Below are positions 52,444-58,847 of a DNA stretch of 64,000 nucleotides, in pieces. Positions within the stretch are counted from its first letter, which is position 1; every line of letters begins with the position of its first letter. This stretch comes from Fen-1364 sp049515135 (GTDB taxonomy: Bacteria; Spirochaetota; Spirochaetia; SZUA-6; Fen-1364), in NCBI GenBank assembly GCA_049515135.1, contig JBEKUJ010000002.1:248001-312000 (forward strand), written 5' to 3'. Made by a program: the position numbers and the translations under genes. The notes beneath the pieces are model-generated. The model worked only from the letters and a program-made list of their open reading frames with translations. It made no database searches and was not told where the DNA came from.

Positions 52444-54150
52444 TTATTCCTCCCCCGGGATCAGAGGGTGGACGATTTCCACGGTGGTCCCCTGGCCGGG
52501 CGCGCTCTCGAAACGCAGCCCGAAATCCTTGCCGAAGGAAAGCTGGATCCTCTCGTTCACGTTCGATATGCCGTAGCCGTTCTTCTGCGAGCTCTCCGCC
52601 GGCGCCTTGGTGATAAGGGCACGGACAGCGGCGAGCCTCTCCGCCGACATTCCCACGCCGTCGTCCCGCACACGCAGCACCAGCGTCCCGTCCCGTCGCA
52701 GCGCGTCCACCCATATGGTCCCGTGACCGCGCCTCTCCTTGATCCCGTGATAGATCGCGTTCTCCACGAGGGGCTGCAGCGTCAGCTTGAGCACCATGTA
52801 CGGCAGCACTTCGTCCTGCACGCACAGAGAGTAGTCGAACTTGTCCTCATAGCGCAGCTTCTGGATGATGAGGTAGCTCCTCACGTGCTCCAGCTCGTCG
52901 CTCAGGCTGATCATCTCCTTGCCCTTGGAGAGGGCGATGCGGAAAAGGCTTGTGAGCGCGCTCACGATCTGCACGATGTCGTTGGCCCCGCGGTCCTGCG
53001 CCATCCAGTGGATGGTGTCCAGGGTGTTGTAGAGGAAGTGAGGCTTGATCTGCTCCTGGAGCGTCTTCAGCTCCGCCTCCCTCTTGCTCTGCTGCTCGCG
53101 ATAGACAAGGTCGATGAGCTTCTGGATCTCCTCTATCATGGTATTGAAGCTCTTGCCCAGATGCCCTATCTCGTCCTCCTGCCGGCCCTCGAAGCGCACC
53201 GCCAGGTTTCCTTCCTCGGCTTCCTTCATCAGCGCCTGCAGCGCAATGACGGGCTGGGCGATGGAGCCGGTGAAGAAAATGGAGACGATGACCGCAATGA
53301 AAAGGGTCACTCCCGCGATGATGAACGAGTAGTAGCGGATGAGGCTGACCTGTCCCATGATCTCGTTCAGCGGGAAGACCCCGATTGTTTTCCAACTCGT
53401 GTAGTCCGAGCTCTGGGCGATGATCTGGTAGTCCGCGCCGCTGATCCTGCGCACGGTGCTGGTCTGAGGACCAGCCAGCCATTCCCCCCTCACCCGGTAG
53501 ACAACCGGATTGACGGGGGCATAGACCGTGCCCCCCTCGGCGTCCTCGATGAAGAGGAAGCCGCCCTGCCCGACCTTCATGTCGACGAAAATGTCCTGCA
53601 CCACCTGGAGCTTCATGTCGATCAGCACGACGCCGCGAGGGCGCCCCGTGTGCGGATCCATCACCGCCTTCGCGATGGAGACAACGTCGTCCGCGCTGTA
53701 GCCCGAGGTGTTGCGGAGGTTCCTGCCCACGGGCCGGGGGAGAAGCTGCACGGCCGGCGCGAACCGCACTGCCCTGCGGTACCAGTCCTCGTCCCACAGA
53801 GGGTCGCGGGTGATGGGCTTGATCTCGTTACTGAGGTGCCCGTCCGCGTCGTTGACCAACAGGATGCCGGCAATCTCGGAATTGACCGAGGTGACGTTTG
53901 CAAGCAGCCGAAGAGCGCCTTCTTCGTGGACAGGGAAAAAGGGAGTGCCGTCCCCGCCGATCCCGTAAAATGACTGGATGTCTCCGTCTTCCGCAAGAAT
54001 GGAGATAACATCCTCCATCTCGCGGACATAGAACTCGATGTTGCGTGTCACCTGCCGGATGAGCTGGACCGTATGGTTTCTGACTTCCCTCTCAATAATG
54101 CGGGCCGATATCGACGGCCCCAGGATGCCCAAGGTCAACAGGGGCAGCAC
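52444..54150 (-). CDS. YesM/LytS-type sensor histidine kinase
   Basis: Sensor with a large extracytoplasmic Cache-like domain (about residues 30-265), a membrane helix (YYSFIIAGVTLFIAVIVSIF), HAMP, then a His_kinase domain with the phospho-His in QIKPHFLYNTLDTIHWM and an HATPase domain (PLVENAIYHG, DDGVGM, GYGISNVNERI). The 54150 GTG start would cut the first membrane helix short and has no ribosome binding site. The reading frame continues to about 54204 (LKYRSIRVKLLIYFVAVIVL), which matches the family, but only CTG or ATA codons are available. The true start may be CTG 54204, after GGGGG. Confidence 0.9.
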   Translation of the reverse strand: MLPLLTLGILGPSISARIIEREVRNHTVQLIRQVTRNIEFYVREMEDVISILAEDGDIQSFYGIGGDGTPFFPVHEEGALRLLANVTSVNSEIAGILLVNDADGHLSNEIKPITRDPLWDEDWYRRAVRFAPAVQLLPRPVGRNLRNTSGYSADDVVSIAKAVMDPHTGRPRGVVLIDMKLQVVQDIFVDMKVGQGGFLFIEDAEGGTVYAPVNPVVYRVRGEWLAGPQTSTVRRISGADYQIIAQSSDYTSWKTIGVFPLNEIMGQVSLIRYYSFIIAGVTLFIAVIVSIFFTGSIAQPVIALQALMKEAEEGNLAVRFEGRQEDEIGHLGKSFNTMIEEIQKLIDLVYREQQSKREAELKTLQEQIKPHFLYNTLDTIHWMAQDRGANDIVQIVSALTSLFRIALSKGKEMISLSDELEHVRSYLIIQKLRYEDKFDYSLCVQDEVLPYMVLKLTLQPLVENAIYHGIKERRGHGTIWVDALRRDGTLVLRVRDDGVGMSAERLAAVRALITKAPAESSQKNGYGISNVNERIQLSFGKDFGLRFESAPGQGTTVEIVHPLIPGEE

Positions 54151-54214
54151 TATGACGGCGACAAAGTAGATGAGGAGTTTGACTCGTATGCTGCGATACT
54201 TCAGGAAACGCCCC

Positions 54215-54292
54215 CGTAGCCATGGATGGCGAGGTCGGTCGAGGCCAGGGACGGCCGAGAGACCGACCTATGTCATTCCTATTATCGTAGCC
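54215..54292 (-). repeat. Compound-hairpin intergenic repeat, copy d
   Basis: GGTCGGTC (54233-54240) pairs perfectly with GACCGACC (54261-54268). In copy c the same arms read GGTCGGCC and GGCCGACC, so both sides changed together. GGCC..GGCC pairing is possible inside. CGTAGCC occurs at both edges (54215-54221 and 54286-54292), as it does in the direct repeats around copy c. It lies directly upstream of the sensor kinase reading frame. Confidence 0.65.
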
Positions 54293-54329
54293 GCGGGGGC
54301 GCGATTATGCAAGAGAAAACTGCCTGGCG

Positions 54330-54941
54330 TCAGCCCTGATCGAAGCTCACGACGGCGGCCTTGATGCTCCCGTCCGAGCTCGGGCTCCCCCTGATCAGGA
54401 CGTGCATGCCGACTTTCACCATGGACGCGTTCACCGTGACCAGTCGATAGACTTCAGTCCCATCCGGCACCACGATGGGGAACGTCTCGGTGCCGTACGT
54501 CATGGTGAGCGCGTGCGTGTCCCCTTTGGGGGCGTACGCGCTGACAACGGCGTTCGTCATGATCTGGCCCGGCTGCTGCATGGGGAACTGCCCTTTCTTG
54601 ACCACCTTGTAGAGCTCGGCGGAGAAGATGTTGATCAGCGTGGCAGTCATGTTCCCGTCCTCAGCCCGGTGGGCCGTGACTCCCATCGCGTCTCCCTTGC
54701 TGATATCGGCCAGCGTGGTCTTTCGCCGCTCAAGGACCAGCGTGCCGGGAGAAAGAGTGGCGCTCTTGGCGCTGCCGTCCGCGGCGGTGAGAGTTATCTG
54801 CCCTGCGCTCATGGACGCCACCGTTCCGTCGATCGAGGTGGTCATGGCCGCCTGGGCAAAGCCCGCAACCGCGCCGCCCGCGACAAGGAGCGCAACAAGG
54901 AAAACCAGAACCGGCCTTGCCGGTCGAATGTTCTCTGTCAT
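54330..54941 (-). CDS. Exported OB-like/DUF5666-type protein
   Basis: A 203-residue secreted protein. Signal peptide: PVLVFLVALLVAGGAVAGFAQA. The mature part has paired small beta units, SIDGTVASMSAGQITLTAAD and DALGVTAHRAEDG-like DAMGVTAHRAEDG, then VKVGMHVLIRGSPSSDGSIK at the end, resembling DUF5666/OB-like secreted proteins. No catalytic residues are evident. The ATG at 54941 diverges from the patatin gene. Not part of the sugar locus by gap and repeat element. Confidence 0.65.
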   Translation of the reverse strand: MTENIRPARPVLVFLVALLVAGGAVAGFAQAAMTTSIDGTVASMSAGQITLTAADGSAKSATLSPGTLVLERRKTTLADISKGDAMGVTAHRAEDGNMTATLINIFSAELYKVVKKGQFPMQQPGQIMTNAVVSAYAPKGDTHALTMTYGTETFPIVVPDGTEVYRLVTVNASMVKVGMHVLIRGSPSSDGSIKAAVVSFDQG

Positions 54942-55038
54942 GTGATCAATGTAGGCAACCGCACCCCGTCTCGTCCACTCCGCGCGCGCTGCGCTCGCTT
55001 GCCTTGACCTGGCAAACCACGGCAGCTATCCTCACGAG

Positions 55039-55833
55039 GTGAGTCTCCGAATCGGACTGGCCCTCGGCGGAGGCGCCGCCCTCGGTCTTGCTCATGTCGG
55101 CGTTCTCAAGGCGCTTTCAGATGAAGGCATCACCGTGGACTGCGTGGCAGGCACAAGCGCCGGAAGCGTGGTCGGTGCCGCCCTTTGCGCGGGCCGCTCC
55201 TGGAGGCAGATATGGGACGCGGCCCGCCGTCTTCAATGGTCCCACATCGTGTCTCTCACCATTCCCAGGCAGGGAATGATGCGCCTGGACAAGCTGGAAC
55301 GCTACGTGGAGACCATGACGGGCGTGAAGGACTTCGCCGACATGCGGATCCCGTTCGCCGCGGTTGCCACCGACCTTGAACGCGGGGAACCGGTCGTTTT
55401 CACCACGGGCGCCGTAGGAAGGGCGGTGCGGGCAAGCTGCAGCGTGCCCGGCCTGTTCGATCCGCTTCGAGACGGCGACACTGCGTTGGCAGACGGAGGA
55501 CTGGTCAACGACGTGCCGGCGGACGTGGCGCGCGGCCTGGGAGCGGACATCGTCATTGCCGTGAATCTGCACTCGCGGAGACTGCAGTCCGGGCCGCCCC
55601 GCAACATACTCGATATCGCCTACTATACCTTTGAAATTCTCCTGGCAAACGCCGGTCAGAAGGGAATGGCCTCGGCCGACATCCTGGTGAGCCCTGACCT
55701 GCAGGGCTTCCATTACCGGAACCTGAAAAAAGTTGATGAGCTTGTGGACCGCGGAGAGCAGGCAATGCGCGCCGCCATGGGGGAGCTGAAGCGCCGCATT
55801 GCAGCAGGCCGTCAACGCAGATCAAACGCCTGA
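55039..55833 (+). CDS. Patatin-like phospholipase (RssA-type)
   Basis: A 264-residue lipid hydrolase. The oxyanion stretch GLALGGGAALGLAHVGVLKA is followed by the nucleophile elbow GTSAGS (Ser about residue 42) and the catalytic-dyad Asp in LADGGLVNDVP. Spacing fits bacterial patatins that act on membrane phospholipids or lysophospholipids. The start is a GTG at 55039. No signal peptide. It converges on the adenosylhomocysteinase-like gene with a 12-base overlap. Confidence 0.9.
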   Translation: MSLRIGLALGGGAALGLAHVGVLKALSDEGITVDCVAGTSAGSVVGAALCAGRSWRQIWDAARRLQWSHIVSLTIPRQGMMRLDKLERYVETMTGVKDFADMRIPFAAVATDLERGEPVVFTTGAVGRAVRASCSVPGLFDPLRDGDTALADGGLVNDVPADVARGLGADIVIAVNLHSRRLQSGPPRNILDIAYYTFEILLANAGQKGMASADILVSPDLQGFHYRNLKKVDELVDRGEQAMRAAMGELKRRIAAGRQRRSNA

Positions 55834-56958
55834 GGCCCGCCGCGCCACGTGCTCCCACGCGTTTCGGGGCAGCGGATGGAGACCAGGAGGGAACCCGCCG
55901 GCTTCGCGGCTGAACAGGAAGCGCAGGCCGGCAGCCAGGGTGGCCATCGTGATGTCAAAGGAATTGAGAGAGTCCCCCTGCCCCGCTGTAAGGTTTGCCA
56001 TGGACCCTCCGGCAAAGAGAAACACCGTCCTCCCGCAGGGTTCCACCTCCTCCACAAACGGGACCACCGCCCGCCGGGGACCCAGGGCGGCCACGTCGAT
56101 CTCGTCCGGCGTGTGCCCGACGTTCAGGAGGAAGCACCCCTCCCTCAAGCGCGCGAAATGCCCTGCATTCAGAACGCCTGCCTTGCCCGTGGCCGTGACA
56201 ATGACGTCCGCCTGGGCGACGAGCTCATCCAGGGTGCCCGCCTGGTAGCCTGCGTACGCTGCGAAAAGCGCGCGGGCGGGGTCCCCTTCCGCGACACTGA
56301 CGGTCCCGCCGAAGGCCCGTGCAATCTCCGCGACGCCCTGCCCCACCAGACCGAACCCCACAACAAGAACGTGCCGGCCGTGAAGGCTCAAGCGGGTGCG
56401 CTCCATGAAGGTGTTCCACGTGCTTAGACCCACGAGGTGACGGTTGTGCAAGCCCTCCTTGATCGGAACATCGTCGCAGTTGAACACGGGGAACGTGAGA
56501 GCGCGCCCGGCGCCGATCAGGCCCTTGATGCGCGAGATTCCGGACCCCGTGGCCTCCAGCCCTGCAATGACTGAAACGCGTGCCCCGTTCTCCAGCAGGT
56601 GTCCTGTCAGCGTTGCCCCCATCTCGTACAGGTGCGTCGGTCTCCAGGCAAGGGCGCTCCTTGCCGCCTCCTCCTGATCCTTGCCGGCCATCCCCCTCCA
56701 GGCCTGCGCCGTGGCTCCAAGCGCCACGAGCTTCTCCACCACCTCGTCGCGCACGGTGTAGGGATTGCACGTGGTGAGGAACAGCTCCGCCCCCCTCTGG
56801 AGAAGCGCCTGGAAGAACGGCGCGGATTTCGGCTCCAGGTGCACGGAACAGGCAAGACGAACGCCCCCCAGCGGCTCGAGGGCAGAGATTTCCCCCTCGG
56901 TCAGAGGCATGTTCCTGCGCGCCCAGGCCGCAGACCGGTCAAAGTCGTCCACTGTCAA
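55822..56958 (-). CDS. Divergent adenosylhomocysteinase-like protein
   Basis: A 378-residue protein with the S-adenosylhomocysteine hydrolase fold. Recognisable regions: FLTTCNPYTVRDEVVEKLV, ATGSGISRIKG, NCDDVPIKEGLHN, the NAD motif VLVVGFGLVGQGVAEIA and NVGHTPDEIDV. The catalytic Lys is kept, but the Asp that follows it (SKFDN in the family) is His here, and the DDGGDLT substrate motif is YEMGATLT. It is also some 50 residues short. Canonical SAH hydrolysis is doubtful; a related ribosyl substrate is possible. Its start overlaps the cyclase stop. Confidence 0.72.
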   Translation of the reverse strand: MTVDDFDRSAAWARRNMPLTEGEISALEPLGGVRLACSVHLEPKSAPFFQALLQRGAELFLTTCNPYTVRDEVVEKLVALGATAQAWRGMAGKDQEEAARSALAWRPTHLYEMGATLTGHLLENGARVSVIAGLEATGSGISRIKGLIGAGRALTFPVFNCDDVPIKEGLHNRHLVGLSTWNTFMERTRLSLHGRHVLVVGFGLVGQGVAEIARAFGGTVSVAEGDPARALFAAYAGYQAGTLDELVAQADVIVTATGKAGVLNAGHFARLREGCFLLNVGHTPDEIDVAALGPRRAVVPFVEEVEPCGRTVFLFAGGSMANLTAGQGDSLNSFDITMATLAAGLRFLFSREAGGFPPGLHPLPRNAWEHVARRASGV

Positions 56959-58244
56959 TTCCCGTCCACGTCTTCCGCTGTTCCCAGCTTGATTGCCCGG
57001 GCGCAGCGCTGACGGTAGATTTCCACGGGCCGGTCCGGCCTTTCCGCGCGTATGGCCTCGAAGCGCCTGAGGGCTTCCTGGAAGCGCCCGCCGTGGTAGT
57101 CATAGACCCCCTTCTCGAACTCCTCACGCGTGCGCTTCTTCGCTTCCCTGATATGAGGCGCGTCGCCGTTGAACACCTCGTAGACGGAAACCGCCTCTTC
57201 CTTGCCCCGAAGCCGCACCTTGTCGAGAAAGCGGTAGTCGAACGCGTTGGGATCTTCAAGATCGAAGAGGGCATTGCTGGAGACGATGAGGGAGACCTCA
57301 TATGCTTTCGTCAGGTCCTGGAGCCGGGAGGCCAGGTTGACGGCGTCCGAGATTGCGGTCCCCTGCATGAAGCGCTCGTGTCCAATCACGCCAAGCATGG
57401 CCTGGCCGCTGTGGACGCCGATGCCGACCCCGATGGGCTCATACCCGAACCCCGCCCGCTGCTGGTTGTATGCCGGCATGTAGGAAAGCATGGCCACGGC
57501 GGCAGATATTGCCGAGCCTGCTCCCCGGGGGAAAAGGGCCATGATGGCGTCTCCCATATACTTGTCGATGAAGCCCTCGTTTTCCCAAATAAAGGGATTC
57601 ATCCTGCGCAGGTACGAGTTGAGGAAGGCGAAGCTCTGCTCCGGGGTCATCTTTTCCGACAGCGCCGTGAAGGAGCGGATATCAGAGAAAAGGATGGCCA
57701 GCTCGATCTTCACGTGGTCCCCGAGCTTCACATCAACGATGCTCGTCTTGCGCAGCGCGGTCAGGAACTCCTGCGGCACGAACCGGGCAAATGCGTCAAG
57801 CGCTGCGCGCATCTCTTCCCCCCGGCCCGGAATCTCATGGCCAAGCTCGGTCTGCCGCCGCTTCATCTCATCGTTGTAGCCTTTCAGCCGGGCCAGGGAC
57901 GTGATCTTTTGGCGCAGCTCGGCGGGGTCCAGGGGCCGGGTGAGGAGATCCACTGCGCCGGCCTTCAGGGCGCGCGTCCGTTCCTCTCTGCCGCCGTTCG
58001 ATGTCGTGATGATGAGCGGGATGCTGCTGGTTTTTTCTCCCGCACTGAGGGCTTGCGCTGTGGCGAAATCGTTCAGGAGAATGATGTCCGGCTGGCTCTC
58101 GGCGGCGCCGCGCAGGCACTCATCCCCGCTCTTCGAGGCCAGCACCTCGCAGCCTTCCGGGCGAAGGATGGAGATGATGGCGGCGACGTTCACCGCCTCA
58201 TCGTCAACCGCGAGAACTCGAATGGGTCTTGCCTCGTGTCCCAT
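56955..58244 (-). CDS. Class III adenylate/guanylate cyclase with N-terminal receiver-like domain
   Basis: A 429-residue signalling protein. Residues 1-125 fold like a receiver (VLAVDDEAVN acidic pocket, RPLD with Lys replaced by Arg), but the phosphoacceptor position reads IILLND, with Asn where Asp is expected. Residues about 175-345 are a class III cyclase domain: LFSDIRSFTALSE and DKYMGDAIMALFP for metal binding, DAVNLASRLQDL for the transition state. The last 60 residues are TPR-like. It should make cAMP (or cGMP) and may be controlled in a phosphorylation-independent way. Start ATG 58244 follows AAGGAGG. Confidence 0.88.
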   Translation of the reverse strand: MGHEARPIRVLAVDDEAVNVAAIISILRPEGCEVLASKSGDECLRGAAESQPDIILLNDFATAQALSAGEKTSSIPLIITTSNGGREERTRALKAGAVDLLTRPLDPAELRQKITSLARLKGYNDEMKRRQTELGHEIPGRGEEMRAALDAFARFVPQEFLTALRKTSIVDVKLGDHVKIELAILFSDIRSFTALSEKMTPEQSFAFLNSYLRRMNPFIWENEGFIDKYMGDAIMALFPRGAGSAISAAVAMLSYMPAYNQQRAGFGYEPIGVGIGVHSGQAMLGVIGHERFMQGTAISDAVNLASRLQDLTKAYEVSLIVSSNALFDLEDPNAFDYRFLDKVRLRGKEEAVSVYEVFNGDAPHIREAKKRTREEFEKGVYDYHGGRFQEALRRFEAIRAERPDRPVEIYRQRCARAIKLGTAEDVDGN

Positions 58245-58845
58245 GACGCCTCCTTAGGAAGATGCGCGCCGCAATCACGCAGAGAATGACCAGCACAATG
58301 AGCGCGGCGGCAAAAGGCTCGTACTTCCGGAAGAGCAGCCCAACGCGTTCTCCCTGCCTCCCCAGCTGGAAAAAGAGAACGCTCCAGAATCCGACCCACA
58401 GGGCCGCACCAGCCGCATTGTAGACCAGGAAGCGCCACCAGCGCATCCCCGATATTCCCGCGACGATCCCGTTGAGCTGCCGGAGGACCTCGAAGAACCG
58501 GGCGACGACCACGACGAGCGCCCCGCGCGTCTCGAAGAAACGCTCCGCGTGCTGGAGGCGCGGCGGGGTGAGGAGCACGTACCTGCCGTAGCGCAGCACG
58601 AGCCTGCGCCCTCCGAACCTGCCGATCGCGTAGCCCACGTTGTCCCCGAGTGTGGCGGCGCACAGCGCCGTGATCATCAGGATGTAGATGTTGAAGCTGC
58701 CGCGGGATGCCAGGAGCGCGCCGGCAATAAGGAGCGTCTCGCCGGGCATCGGGACGCCGAAATCCTCCAGGAAGATGGCTGCGAAGACTGCAAGGTAACC
58801 GTAGTGGTTGAGGTAAGGCTCGAGCGTCCGGAGGAGGTGCTCCAT
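58204..58845 (-). CDS. DedA-family membrane protein
   Basis: A 213-residue integral membrane protein. The DedA core is visible: FLEDFGVPMPGETLLIAGAL near the N-terminus, GDNVGYAIGRFGG, then the conserved Arg-rich FFETRGALVVVVARFFEVLRQ and NGIVAGISGMRWWRFLVYN. DedA proteins are undecaprenyl-phosphate or phospholipid flippases. It ends in a basic tail that overlaps the cyclase start by 41 bases, and begins two bases after lon. Confidence 0.88.
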   Translation of the reverse strand: MEHLLRTLEPYLNHYGYLAVFAAIFLEDFGVPMPGETLLIAGALLASRGSFNIYILMITALCAATLGDNVGYAIGRFGGRRLVLRYGRYVLLTPPRLQHAERFFETRGALVVVVARFFEVLRQLNGIVAGISGMRWWRFLVYNAAGAALWVGFWSVLFFQLGRQGERVGLLFRKYEPFAAALIVLVILCVIAARIFLRRRHGTRGKTHSSSRG

Positions 58846-58847
58846 CC

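Noticed and set aside
54961..55012. Fifth copy of the compound-hairpin repeat (shares CTGCGCTCGCTTGCC with copy a).
   Set aside because: It lacks block 1 and any convincing outer stem; at most a decayed fragment.
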